Shown here in pieces: positions 18,327-28,029 of a stretch of 64,000 nucleotides of DNA. Position 1 is the first letter of the stretch; each line of letters opens with the position of its first letter. This stretch comes from Bradyrhizobium sp. CB1717. Its GTDB lineage: Bacteria; Pseudomonadota; Alphaproteobacteria; Rhizobiales; Xanthobacteraceae. Under the pieces are notes generated by a model. The model did not search any database, was not told the DNA's origin, and worked only from the letters and a program-made list of their open reading frames with translations. The stretch is from positions 5,270,001-5,334,000 of the forward strand of contig NZ_CP121666.1 of assembly GCF_029714325.1 (NCBI RefSeq), written 5' to 3'. Made by a program: the position numbers and the translations under genes.

Positions 18327-18673
18327 ATGTCGGGGGACGATATCGCTCGTCCCAGCGGTTCCCGCCGAAGCGCGACTCGGCCAGCGACTCAGCGGCCCCA
18401 AGGCTGAGGCAGGACTGCCTCCACTTCCGACAAAGCCGAATTTCCTAACGAAAACTTACCTAGGCCCGCAACTCGGATATCTTCGTAACATGCTGATATT
18501 ATGTAGATTTCTTGACACCCCGCATCATCACCTCAAAACCCTGCTGACCGGCGTTTTCCGGAGACTGTGCCTGCCACGCAACAGCTTTTCGACGGGAAAC
18601 GTCTATAGTCCGGGCATCAGATGACACGGACTTCAGTGCGCTCGCGCCTGCTACCAAGGTTGGGGATTTTATC
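18327..18673 (+). other. Long upstream region of the outer-membrane protein gene
   Basis: 347 bp after the parE terminator without a credible gene. It is less GC-rich than its surroundings (for example CATGCTGATATTATGTAGATTTCTTGACA near 18490-18517) and must hold the promoter and leader of the barrel gene at 18674. TATAGT at 18604-18609 is a possible -10 but has no good -35 partner. A TTGACA at 18512 likewise lacks a fitting -10, so I do not assign a start site. Confidence 0.45.
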
Positions 18674-19456
18674 ATGAAGAAGATTTTGCTGGCTCTGACC
18701 GCGGTTGCGGCGATGACCGGTTCGGCCTCGGCGGCTGACCTCGCGGCCCGTCCCTACGTCAAGGCTCCGATGGCGGCTCCCGTCGCCAACTGGACCGGCT
18801 TCTACATCTTCGGCGGCGGCGGCGGTGGCCTCTCCAACGCCGACCAGTCTGTCCAGACCACGGTCGGCGCTGTTCCGCTGACCATCACCCAGCGTCAGGG
18901 TGGCTCGGGCTGGTTCGGCACCGTCGGCCTCGGCTACGACTGGCAGTTCAGCGGCACCTGGGTCGCCGGCGTGTTCGCTGACGGTCAGTTCGGCAGCATC
19001 CGCGCCACGGTTCAGGATCCGATCAACGGCTGGACCGGCAACCAGAAGCTGGAAGACTCCTGGGCCGCTGGTGTTCGCCTCGGCTGGCTGGTCGCCCCGA
19101 ACGTTCTCTCCTACGTCAACGGCGGTTACTCCGGCGCTCACTTCGGCCAGACCAACTTCCTGACCCTGGCTGGCGTGCCGGCCGGTGCTCACCTCGGCAG
19201 CTACAACCGCAACGGCTGGTTCATCGGCGGCGGCGTCGAGAACAGCCTGAACATCTTCGGCATCACCTCGCCCGGCTGGTTCATGAAGACCGAGTATCGT
19301 TCGGCCTTCTACAACGCCAAGACCCAGACCGAGCTGTCCGACGTCGGCAACGTGCCGCTCGCCAACAGCATCCGCGCCAACAGCTGGAACCAGACGATCT
19401 CGACCTCGCTGGTCTACCGCTTCAACTGGACCGGTCCGGTCGTCGCCAAGTACTGA
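18674..19456 (+). CDS. Outer-membrane beta-barrel protein (Omp25/Omp31-like)
   Basis: A 260-aa surface protein with a clear signal peptide (MKKILLALTAVAAMTGSASA|AD). A mature start LAARPYVKAPMAAPVANWTGFYIFG, alternating hydrophobic strands and a glycine run (GGGGGGLSNAD) follow, ending with YRFNWTGPVVAKY. This architecture defines the small porin-like Omp25/31 group abundant in Bradyrhizobium and Brucella. Codon use is strongly biased to C-ending codons and the gene is closed by a strong terminator, so I infer high expression. It has its own long promoter region. Confidence 0.9.
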   Translation: MKKILLALTAVAAMTGSASAADLAARPYVKAPMAAPVANWTGFYIFGGGGGGLSNADQSVQTTVGAVPLTITQRQGGSGWFGTVGLGYDWQFSGTWVAGVFADGQFGSIRATVQDPINGWTGNQKLEDSWAAGVRLGWLVAPNVLSYVNGGYSGAHFGQTNFLTLAGVPAGAHLGSYNRNGWFIGGGVENSLNIFGITSPGWFMKTEYRSAFYNAKTQTELSDVGNVPLANSIRANSWNQTISTSLVYRFNWTGPVVAKY

Positions 19457-19478
19457 TCTGATCTCACATTCAGACGTC

Positions 19479-19506
19479 AAAGCCCCGGCATCGTCCGGGG
19501 CTTTTT
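19479..19506 (+). terminator. Rho-independent terminator of the outer-membrane protein gene
   Basis: Stem AAGCCCCGG (19480-19488), loop CATCGT, stem CCGGGGCTT (19495-19503) running into TTTTT. It lies about 25 bp after the stop codon. Confidence 0.92.
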
Positions 19507-19672
19507 CGTTGTGGGATCACCTTGCGCAGCACATGCGTCCTCCCGGTGGTCTGCATCCCCTGCCCATTGTCTCCGAACCGAAGCTACGGCTAGTCTGGCA
19601 CCAAGCTTTCGTGGCTGCGGTCATCGTTGATGCCGTGGACCGCGACAGAACCAGACCGACGGGAGGGAATGC

Positions 19673-19858
19673 ATGCGCAGATTTCTGCTTGTGGCAGGCC
19701 TGTTTGCGACTGCCGTCGGCCTGCTCTGGATCGGACAGGGCACAGGCACCATTCCCTGGCCGCGATCGAGCTTCATGGTCAACCAGTTGCAATGGGCCGG
19801 CTATGGCGCAGCCATGGCCGGGTTCGGACTGGTGCTGATCTGGCAGAGCAACCAATAG
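19673..19858 (+). CDS. Small two-helix membrane protein (61 aa)
   Basis: MRRFLLVAGLFATAVGLLWIGQGTG forms a first membrane helix, and WAGYGAAMAGFGLVLIWQ a second, with PWPRSSFM between. The ATG at 19673 has a strong GGGAGG upstream. The next gene (a short-chain dehydrogenase) starts 21 bp after the stop, so they are probably one operon. I recognise similar uncharacterised small proteins in Bradyrhizobium but know no function. Confidence 0.8.
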   Translation: MRRFLLVAGLFATAVGLLWIGQGTGTIPWPRSSFMVNQLQWAGYGAAMAGFGLVLIWQSNQ

Positions 19859-19878
19859 AAGAAACCAGGGAATACAGC

Positions 19879-20649
19879 ATGACATCCAACCGGTTCGATC
19901 TTCGCGGCAAGGTCGCGGTCGTCACAGGAGGCAATGGCGGCATCGGGCTTGGCCTGGCGCACGGACTTGCCGATGCCGGCGCCGATATCGCCGTGGTCGG
20001 ACGCAACGAAGCCAAGTCGGCCGCGGCCGTTGCCGATCTCAGGCAGCGTGGCGTGAAGGCGATTGCCGTCGCCACCGACGTCACCGACAAGGCGGCGGTC
20101 GCCGCCATGATCGACCGCGTCCTCAAGGAATTCGGCCGCATCGACATCCTCATCAACAACGCCGGCATGAGCATCCGCAAGCCGCCGCACGAGCTCGAGC
20201 TCGACGAGTGGAACAAGGTGATCGACACCAACCTCACCAGCGCCTTCGTGTGCTCGAAGCTGGCCTATCCGGCGCTGAAGGCCTCCGGCAACGGCAAGGT
20301 GATCAATATCGGCTCGATGATGTCGATCTTCGGCGCGAGCTTTGCGACCGCCTATGCGGCGAGCAAGGGCGGCATCGTGCAGTACACGCGCGCCTGCGCC
20401 AATGCCTGGGCACCCGACAACATCCAGGTCAACGCCATCCTGCCGGGCTGGATCGACACCGACCTCACCCGCGGCGCGCGGCAACAGGTGGCCGGATTGC
20501 ACGAGCGCGTGCTGGCGCGCACGCCTGCCGGCCGCTGGGGCGACATCGACGACTTCGCAGGCATCGCGGTGTTCCTTGCTTCGCCGGCGTCCAACTTCGT
20601 CACGGGCACTGCGATCCCTGTCGATGGCGGATTCTCGGTGATGGCCTGA
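19879..20649 (+). CDS. Short-chain dehydrogenase/reductase (SDR), classical type
   Basis: NAD(P)-dependent oxidoreductase of 256 aa. The Rossmann signature is VTGGNGGIGLGLA (about residues 16-28), followed by INNAG. The catalytic triad is complete: Ser146 (IGSMMS), Tyr159 and Lys163 (YAASK). The C-terminal VTGTAIPVDGGFSVMA is typical. It resembles gluconate 5-dehydrogenase and 2-deoxy-D-gluconate 3-dehydrogenase-like enzymes, but the substrate is not decidable from motifs. The start at ATG 19879 has CAGGGAA upstream. It is co-directional with the small membrane protein and ends in a bidirectional terminator. Confidence 0.93.
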   Translation: MTSNRFDLRGKVAVVTGGNGGIGLGLAHGLADAGADIAVVGRNEAKSAAAVADLRQRGVKAIAVATDVTDKAAVAAMIDRVLKEFGRIDILINNAGMSIRKPPHELELDEWNKVIDTNLTSAFVCSKLAYPALKASGNGKVINIGSMMSIFGASFATAYAASKGGIVQYTRACANAWAPDNIQVNAILPGWIDTDLTRGARQQVAGLHERVLARTPAGRWGDIDDFAGIAVFLASPASNFVTGTAIPVDGGFSVMA

Positions 20650-20676
20650 GACACGCACTCAGTGCAGGCAAAAAAG

Positions 20677-20700
20677 AAGCCCCGGCGATGCCGGGGCTTT
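20677..20700. terminator. Bidirectional rho-independent terminator
   Basis: AAGCCCCGGC-GAT-GCCGGGGCTT (20677-20699). It is flanked by A6 on the left and TT on the right, and serves the SDR gene on the plus strand. On the minus strand the T-rich side (from AAAAAAG at 20670-20676) ends the convergent outer-membrane protein gene. Confidence 0.9.
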
Positions 20701-20746
20701 GAATTTGGCAGTGATCGTCTTCTTTTGCTGATTGGTCGTTCGTTGC

Positions 20747-21508
20747 TCAGTAGCGCCCGATGACCGGTGCGTCGAACTTGTAGCTCGCACGCACGACGGC
20801 CCACTGTATGTCGCGCGGCTTGGCATCGAAGGTGTAGTTACCCGCGAGGCCGCCGAGCTGATAGGTCTGGCTGCCGAAGGCCGCGTAGTTGTATTCGAGG
20901 CCGACGATCCAGTTGCGGGTCACGCCGTACTCCCAGCCGGCGCCGACGGTCCAGCCATTGGCCCAGTGAGTCTGACCGCCCGTCGCCGTCACAACCGGAT
21001 CGGTGACCGAGAGCCGGTTGTTGACGCCCGCGTAGCCGCCCCTGATGTAGAAGAGGTTGTTCTGCACGGCGAAGCCGGCGCGACCGACGACCGTCACCAG
21101 TACATTGGCGCGCCAGGAGAACACGTCGTTCGCCGGAGCGAAGGCGGTGTTCACGACCGTGCCCTTGTTGTCGAGGCCGGAGATGGTGCCTTCCATGCCG
21201 AACACGTAGTTGTTGGCCTGCCAGTTGTAGCCGATCTGGGCGCCGCCCATGATTCCGGATCCGCGCTGACGATAGCCCTCGCCCGGAAGCAAATCGCCGA
21301 ACGCCGCGCCAGTGCCGTTGTTGATGAACTGCTCGTTGGTCCATGCGCCGCCGATGTGGCCGCCGACATAGAAACCGGTCCAGTTGAACAGCGGCTCGAC
21401 ATAGGCGGGCGCCTTCGTGTAGCGCGCACCGAGATCGGCGGCGGACGCGGCGCCGGTCGAAACCAGAGCGCTCGTGCAGGCGAAGGCAGCAATCAACTTG
21501 TTACGCAT
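20747..21508 (-). CDS. Outer-membrane beta-barrel protein (Omp25/Omp31-like), second paralogue
   Basis: A 253-aa protein with signal peptide MRNKLIAAFACTSALVSTGAASA|ADL, then ARYTKAPAYVEPLFNWTGFYVGGHIGG, the same start as the other barrel in this window. It has many short aromatic beta strands and a C-terminal SYKFDAPVIGRY. I use the ATG at 21508; an earlier in-frame start at 21550 would break the signal peptide. It is distinct in sequence from the barrel at 18674, so it is not a recent duplicate. Promoter elements are presumed in the AT-richer 180 bp upstream. Confidence 0.9.
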   Translation of the reverse strand: MRNKLIAAFACTSALVSTGAASAADLGARYTKAPAYVEPLFNWTGFYVGGHIGGAWTNEQFINNGTGAAFGDLLPGEGYRQRGSGIMGGAQIGYNWQANNYVFGMEGTISGLDNKGTVVNTAFAPANDVFSWRANVLVTVVGRAGFAVQNNLFYIRGGYAGVNNRLSVTDPVVTATGGQTHWANGWTVGAGWEYGVTRNWIVGLEYNYAAFGSQTYQLGGLAGNYTFDAKPRDIQWAVVRASYKFDAPVIGRY

Positions 21509-21688
21509 GGTACACCCCGTGTCCTTTGATGGGCGCACGCTCACACGCAACTCTTACTCAAATTTGAATCAAGAAAGTTAAGACGCCGGATTGGCAAATT
21601 GCGGCTCGTGAATCCGCGCGTGCTGTTGCAGGCACGCAACGCATCACGCGCGATTTAACGCGACATTATCCCTACCGAATTGCAGCGC

Positions 21689-22921
21689 TCACGATGCCGG
21701 CGCGGCCTTCGACTGCACGTGCTCGGGCCGCACACCGAGCCCGATCAGCCGCGCCGGAATGCCCTGCAGCCACGGCAGCGCGGTGATGAGGCGCACGATC
21801 AGCGGCACCTTCAGCGGACGCTCGCCGCTCTGCAAGGCGCCGCTGATGATGTTGTTCTGCACGACCATCTGCATGCGTTGCGTCATCCTCACCGGAAACT
21901 CGCGCCGGCGGCGCACGGCGTCGAGCTCATCCTCGGTCGGGCAGCCGCGCTGGAGCTTGTCCGCGAGCAGATTGGCAGTTGCGACCGCGTCCTGCACGGC
22001 GAGATTGACGCCGACGCCGCCGACCGGCGACATCGCATGCGCGGCATCGCCGATGAGAAGCAGGCCAGGCTGCGTCCAGCGCTTGAGGCGGTTGATCGCG
22101 ACTGTGAGCAGCTTGACGTCGTCAAAGCTCTTCACCTCGGCAATGCCGGACCTGAGGATCGGTGCCATGCGCACGACGTCGTCGAGCAGCGCCTGCAATC
22201 CCCTCGCCTTCACCGCATCGTGCTGCCCCTTGGCGATGACATAGGCGCATTGCCAGTAGTCGCCGCGATCGAAGGTGATCATCATCTTGCCGGGCTCGAT
22301 GCGCGCAAACAGGTTCTCGGTCTCGTCAGCCTTGCGGCCGGCGCGGAACCACAGCACGTCCATCGGCGCGCCGATCTCCTCGACCTCGAGGCCGGCGCGC
22401 TCGCGCACCGTCGAATGCCGGCCGTCGCAGGCGATGGTGAGATCGGCCTCGATGTCGATGATGCCGTCCGGCGTCTTCGCCCGCACGCCGGCGATGGTGT
22501 CGCCGCGGCGGATCAGGTCGACGGCTTCGGTCATCATGACCTTGAGCGAGGCGAAGCGCCGGCCCTCTTCGCGCAGGAAATTCAGGAAGTCCCATTGCGG
22601 CATGAAGGCGATGAACGGGTACTTGGTGTGCAGCCGGCCGAGATCGGCGATCCGCACCGGCGTGCCGCCGAACAGTCCGTCCATCTTCTGCAAGCGTTGA
22701 TGCGGCAGCTTCAGGAAGCCGTCGATCAGGCCGAGCTCGTCCATCACCTGAAGCGTCGAGGGATGCACGGTGTCGCCGCGAAAGTCGCGGAAGAAATCCG
22801 CGTGCTTCTCCAGCACCACGACGTCGATGCCGGCACGCCCGAGGAGATAGCCGAGCATCATGCCGGCCGGCCCGCCGCCGACGACACAACACCGGACTTT
22901 TACGGAGGAACCCGGGTTCAA
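21689..22921 (-). CDS. FAD-dependent aromatic-ring monooxygenase-like oxidoreductase
   Basis: Group A flavoprotein hydroxylase (PHBH/UbiH fold) of 410 aa. The dinucleotide site is CCVVGGGPAGMMLGYLLGRAG, the second FAD motif is ACDGRHSTVRERAG, and the third is LIGDAAHAMSPVGGVGVNLAVQDA. FRDFRGDTVHPSTLQVMDELG is typical of the subgroup annotated as FAD-dependent oxidoreductase or 2-polyprenyl-6-methoxyphenol hydroxylase-like. The substrate is unknown. It stands alone, with a convergent barrel gene and a divergent small membrane protein as neighbours. Confidence 0.92.
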   Translation of the reverse strand: MNPGSSVKVRCCVVGGGPAGMMLGYLLGRAGIDVVVLEKHADFFRDFRGDTVHPSTLQVMDELGLIDGFLKLPHQRLQKMDGLFGGTPVRIADLGRLHTKYPFIAFMPQWDFLNFLREEGRRFASLKVMMTEAVDLIRRGDTIAGVRAKTPDGIIDIEADLTIACDGRHSTVRERAGLEVEEIGAPMDVLWFRAGRKADETENLFARIEPGKMMITFDRGDYWQCAYVIAKGQHDAVKARGLQALLDDVVRMAPILRSGIAEVKSFDDVKLLTVAINRLKRWTQPGLLLIGDAAHAMSPVGGVGVNLAVQDAVATANLLADKLQRGCPTEDELDAVRRRREFPVRMTQRMQMVVQNNIISGALQSGERPLKVPLIVRLITALPWLQGIPARLIGLGVRPEHVQSKAAPAS

Positions 22922-23041
22922 GGGCCGCCCTCATTTACGACTTAAGTTTTCTGTGCGGTGCAGCAAGCAAGTTTAATTTGCCGCGGTTGCGAATGCCCGT
23001 TAGCGTTTCTGCAAAATTCGGTTTGCCTTCAGGAAATTGCA

Positions 23042-23326
23042 GTGCAGACGATCCTCATACTGCTCGGCGTCTGGATCCTGATCAACGTACTTTTCGTCGT
23101 GATCATGATCCCACCACGCAAGCCGCGGACCCCCGACCCGGGCCCGACCGGCACGCTTGCGACGGTGCCCATCAACCAGAACGGCTATCCGTTCGAGGAG
23201 CAGGAGAAGCTCCTGCTCCGCCACGTCGTCATCTCGATCGCCATGGGCGCGTTCTTCTCGCTGACGCCCCCGTTGATGGAGGCCGTTGAGTCGATCAAGC
23301 GCTTCATCCGGAAGCGACAAGCGTAG
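23042..23326 (+). CDS. Small membrane protein, unknown function (94 aa)
   Basis: The GTG at 23042 follows AGGAAA at proper distance and opens directly with a membrane helix (QTILILLGVWILINVLFVVIMIP). A proline-rich linker (PPRKPRTPDPGP) comes next. A second hydrophobic segment (HVVISIAMGAFFSLTPPLM) and a basic C-terminus (KRFIRKRQA) follow. The frame is open upstream to 22958, but that part is cysteine-rich and not signal-like. No family recognised. It converges on the caspase-like gene with a 33-bp gap. Confidence 0.7.
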   Translation: MQTILILLGVWILINVLFVVIMIPPRKPRTPDPGPTGTLATVPINQNGYPFEEQEKLLLRHVVISIAMGAFFSLTPPLMEAVESIKRFIRKRQA

Positions 23327-23359
23327 CGGAGGCGCGCCCGCCCACTCCCACCGGATCGC

Positions 23360-24874
23360 TCAATTGTTGCTGCGGTTCGCGGTGCGAAAACTCTTGATCT
23401 CCGAGACGCTGCCGTCGCGATAGGTCAGCTCCACCGAGACGAACTGCGTGGCCGGGGCGAGCTTCATGTAGAGCGGCATGCCGGCGCTGATCGCGCTGGG
23501 ATCGCGCATGTCGCAATTCGGCATCTTCAGCACCTGATTGGGCACGGCGGTGTCGATACCGATGCGCACTTCGCGGATCGCGCAGCGATACGAGACGAGA
23601 TGCGTGTAATAGACCAATAGCCCGTTGAACTCGCGGAATGACAGCCAGCTCGTCGCAGTCATGTCGAGGATCTTGCGCTGGTCGCGGATCAGCGCGGCCT
23701 CGGGATCGAACCTGATCGGGAACGGCCCCTGCATGTCGCCGGCCTGATCGACATAGCGGACCTCGATGGTGCCGGCCACAGCATCAGGCGGCAGCTCGAT
23801 CGACGGGTTCGGCATCCGCTTGCGCGTGCGCGGATCGAGCGTGTCGATGAAGCCGGTCTCGCGGAAATCGCTGTTGCCTGCCATGCGCCAGGAAATACCG
23901 AGCGTCGGATCGGCGAAGGAGAACACCACGCTCCAGCCGCCATTGTGGCGCGAGAAGCTCGCGATCGGCGCGTTGGTGGTTTCCTCCTTCACGCGCGGCA
24001 CTGACACCGGCGGCAGCGCCGCCACCTTCTGGGGCGGCGGGTCGGCCGGGCGCGCGGCGGCCGCGTCCTTGGCGATGCCGCTCAGGAAAACGTCATCGAC
24101 CATCTGGTCGAAATAGACCGGCACCTGCTTGTGCCTGACGGTGTCGGCCATCTCGCTGACGAGACGGCGGGTGCGCTGCGCCACCTGCACGAGGTTCTCG
24201 CCGGGTTCGAGCAGCTGCTTGGCGAAAGTGCGCGTGAACACCGAATTGGGATTGGCGTCGTCGTTGGACAGGCGATCGAGCGCGGTCTGCCGGGGCCCTG
24301 CCGAGAACACAGAGAACACGCCTTCGGGCAGCTGCGTCATCGGCGCGAGCCCGCCGCCGCCGGCAACCGCGCGCGTGCCTGATCGTTCGAACGGATTGTT
24401 GCGGCAGGCGTCGAACACCAGGATCGAGGTCCGTGCCTTCTTGTTCTGGAGGCGCTCGACGATACGGTCGGCCAGGATCGAGGCGTCGCGCACCAGCTCT
24501 TCCTGTCCTTCCGTCGCCGCCGGCACGTCGGTCGGCAGCAGATAGTTCTGGCCCGCGATCTCGAAACCGTGGCCGGCGTAGAAGAAGAACGCGGTGTCGC
24601 CGGGCTCGACGGTCCGGTCGAAGGCGAGCAGCGTCTCGGAGAATTGCTGGCGGCTCTGGTTCTCGGCGACCATCACGGAGAAGCCGAGCTGCTTCAGCGT
24701 GTCGCCCATGGTGCGGGCGTCGTTGACCGCCTTGAGCAGCTTCGGCACGTTCTTGTAATCGTTGTTGCCGACGACGAGCGCGACGCGCTTCGCGGCGTGA
24801 GCTGGCAGCGCGATGCCGCAAAGGCCAGCCGCGAGGCCGAGGGCCGCCAGAATTCTGAAAAGCCGACGCGTCAT
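23360..24874 (-). CDS. Secreted caspase-fold peptidase (C14, orthocaspase-like)
   Basis: A 504-aa protein with a signal peptide (MTRRLFRILAALGLAAGL...PAHA|AKRVALVVGNNDY) and a p20-like caspase domain to about residue 255. The catalytic dyad is intact: His102 in FFFYAGHGFEI and Cys157 in LVFDACRNNPF. Basic S1-pocket acids typical of orthocaspases may be present (GRT-independent DTA motif PGDTAFFF). A proline-rich linker (PADPPPQKVAALPPV) leads to a C-terminal beta-rich domain of about 220 residues with no recognised family, ending ELTYRDGSVSEIKSFR. Start ATG 24874 is favoured by GGGATG upstream. Periplasmic location is inferred; substrate unknown. Confidence 0.88.
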   Translation of the reverse strand: MTRRLFRILAALGLAAGLCGIALPAHAAKRVALVVGNNDYKNVPKLLKAVNDARTMGDTLKQLGFSVMVAENQSRQQFSETLLAFDRTVEPGDTAFFFYAGHGFEIAGQNYLLPTDVPAATEGQEELVRDASILADRIVERLQNKKARTSILVFDACRNNPFERSGTRAVAGGGGLAPMTQLPEGVFSVFSAGPRQTALDRLSNDDANPNSVFTRTFAKQLLEPGENLVQVAQRTRRLVSEMADTVRHKQVPVYFDQMVDDVFLSGIAKDAAAARPADPPPQKVAALPPVSVPRVKEETTNAPIASFSRHNGGWSVVFSFADPTLGISWRMAGNSDFRETGFIDTLDPRTRKRMPNPSIELPPDAVAGTIEVRYVDQAGDMQGPFPIRFDPEAALIRDQRKILDMTATSWLSFREFNGLLVYYTHLVSYRCAIREVRIGIDTAVPNQVLKMPNCDMRDPSAISAGMPLYMKLAPATQFVSVELTYRDGSVSEIKSFRTANRSNN

Positions 24875-25061
24875 CGCTAACATCCCGTTATAGAACGGCC
24901 TCGCTGGTCGGAACCCCTGCCGTTGATGTGATAGTCGGCCCAGCCGCAGCGACGGTTCAACAGCGCCTCTTCGGTTCCATCGTCTGGCCTATGGCAGATT
25001 CCCTCGGAATCTGCTTCTTCTTAGTTTTCCCGGGCCATCGCACCGGGCGCGAGGGACTGCC

Positions 25062-26048
25062 GTGTATCGCTGGTGTACCGACGAGGTCGAGCCGCATGAC
25101 CGCTTCGACTATTGGCGCGAAGTCCGGTCCAAGGGCCTGTTCGGCGTCACCGCCGAACTGGAGCGCGAGCGACGCGCGGACTTCTACGGCGAATTCTCGC
25201 TGCGCCAGCTCGGCGGCGCCGGCCTCGTCGAGCTGAAGGCCTCGCACTACACGGTCGAGCGCAGCGCCTCCGACATCGCCCACGCGCCCAGCGACAGCAT
25301 CTGCGTCTACCAGCAGCTCGGCAGCGGCGGCTGGTTCGGCGGCATGCGCGGCAGCGATTTTTCGATCGCCAATGGCAGCTTCGCCACCAGCCATACCGAC
25401 CTGCCCTATCGCACCGTCCCGCTCGGGGACGGCGGCTTCCATCTGCGGATCCTGAAGATCCCTGTGAGCAAAATCCCGGCGCAGGACAAGCGGATGCGCG
25501 AGCTGTCGGCTCGCACGTTCAACGATCCCGGCCTGGCACCCCTGCTCGGGGCCTGCTTTGCCGATCTCGATGAGGTCGCCGCAGCTGACGACGGGGCCAA
25601 CGGCGCCCAGGCCTCCTCCTTGGCTCAGGCCTGCCTGGTGCAGGCTCTGGCGCATCTGGCACTGATCGAGCGCGGAATCGTGCGGCCGGGTAGCCGGCTC
25701 GGACAGGCTGCCCTGCGGACAGCCCGCCTGTCGCAGGCACGGCGCCTGATCGCGCGCCACCTGCAAGACCCGAACCTCGCGCCGGTAAAGGTCGCCGATC
25801 TGCTCGGTGTGTCCGTCCGGCACCTGCATATGCTGTTCGAGGCCGCCGAGAGGAGCTTTTCGCAGACCGTGACCGACGAGCGCCTCAAGCAGAGCCGCCG
25901 CCTGATGCGCGAGGCGCCGGACCGGCTGATCGCCGACATCGCGACGTCCTGCGGCTTCGAGAGCCTGGCGACCTATTACCGGGTCTTCAACGCCGCCTAC
26001 GGCATGGCCCCTGGCGACTTCCGGGCCCAGGGTTCCGAAGGGCATTAG
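25062..26048 (+). CDS. AraC-family transcriptional regulator
   Basis: A 328-aa activator-type regulator. The GTG start at 25062 has GAGGG 7 bp upstream and gives MYRWCTDEVEPHDRFDYWRE, the start of the AraC-binding-like N-terminal domain (PF14525-type, DRFDYWRE). The C-terminal AraC HTH spans about residues 228-322: LAPVKVADLLGVSVRHLHMLF (first HTH) and LIADIATSCGFESLATYYRVFNAAYGMAPGDFR (second HTH and family signature). Its target and ligand are unknown. It is divergent from the caspase-like gene (187 bp apart), so that gene is a candidate target. Confidence 0.93.
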   Translation: MYRWCTDEVEPHDRFDYWREVRSKGLFGVTAELERERRADFYGEFSLRQLGGAGLVELKASHYTVERSASDIAHAPSDSICVYQQLGSGGWFGGMRGSDFSIANGSFATSHTDLPYRTVPLGDGGFHLRILKIPVSKIPAQDKRMRELSARTFNDPGLAPLLGACFADLDEVAAADDGANGAQASSLAQACLVQALAHLALIERGIVRPGSRLGQAALRTARLSQARRLIARHLQDPNLAPVKVADLLGVSVRHLHMLFEAAERSFSQTVTDERLKQSRRLMREAPDRLIADIATSCGFESLATYYRVFNAAYGMAPGDFRAQGSEGH

Positions 26049-26118
26049 CCGGTCCTCCCGGTGACCGCCGCCCGGCCCAGGATCGAGGCGGAAAACCCCA
26101 GCCAGGCCCGGGATTTGG

Positions 26119-26138
26119 TAAAAACCTCAGGGTTTTTA
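26119..26138. terminator. Perfect AT-rich hairpin after the AraC gene
   Basis: TAAAAACC-TCAG-GGTTTTTA, an 8-bp stem with tetraloop and T tract, about 70 bp after the AraC-type stop. It is symmetric, so it could terminate in either direction. The low GC of the stem makes efficiency uncertain. Confidence 0.5.
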
Positions 26139-26160
26139 GGGCCTTCCCGCGCCTGCTCCA

Positions 26161-26188
26161 TTGACTTTGGCCAATTCCCGCCTATGTT
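26161..26188 (+). promoter_or_regulatory. Sigma-70-like promoter of the DEAD-box helicase gene
   Basis: TTGACT (26161-26166), 16-bp spacer, TATGTT (26183-26188). Transcription from here would give a leader of about 155 nt before the ATG at 26349. Long leaders are common in cold-regulated helicase genes, but cold control is only a guess. The spacer between the AraC gene and this one (26049-26348) holds nothing else I can identify. Confidence 0.55.
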
Positions 26189-26348
26189 CCGGGGCGACGC
26201 GGCTCAGATCGAAGAGCGATTCCTGGGCCTTGCGCTTTGTTCGCGTGAGTCAGCACCCCCAGCTTCTTTGAGAGCGCGCCGTTTCGGGGTGGAACGCGAC
26301 CAGCCTTATTACCCTCGATTCCGAACGGCGGTTTCGACCAGAGGCTCA

Positions 26349-27866
<1,518 letters not shown>

Positions 27867-27925
27867 AGCGCGACGCGCTTCCGGCTGGTTGAGACAGACT
27901 GCCGCACAATTTTTCAGACGCATTC

Positions 27926-27952
27926 GTGAACGTATATTTACGGGGCGTTCAC
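27926..27952. promoter_or_regulatory. Inverted repeat upstream of the diguanylate cyclase gene
   Basis: GTGAACG (27926-27932) and CGTTCAC (27946-27952) are perfect reverse complements with 13 bp between, centre-to-centre 20 bp. They lie in an AT-richer spacer 78-104 bp before the GTG start. This would suit a dimeric regulator; none is identified. Confidence 0.4.
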
Positions 27953-28029
27953 AATCGTCCGTTAGCCTACGAACATAATTTAAGCATTGCTGCGGTCGAT
28001 GGCGCACCGACCGCTGTGGGGTATGTTCC

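Noticed and set aside
16214..18328. 704-codon minus-strand open frame opposite parE
   Set aside because: A shadow of parE; low-complexity Arg/Gly/Val/Leu composition and no recognisable motif.
18505..18545. TTGACA as a -35 box for the outer-membrane protein gene
   Set aside because: No -10-like hexamer at 16-18 bp downstream, and the position is 150 bp from the gene.
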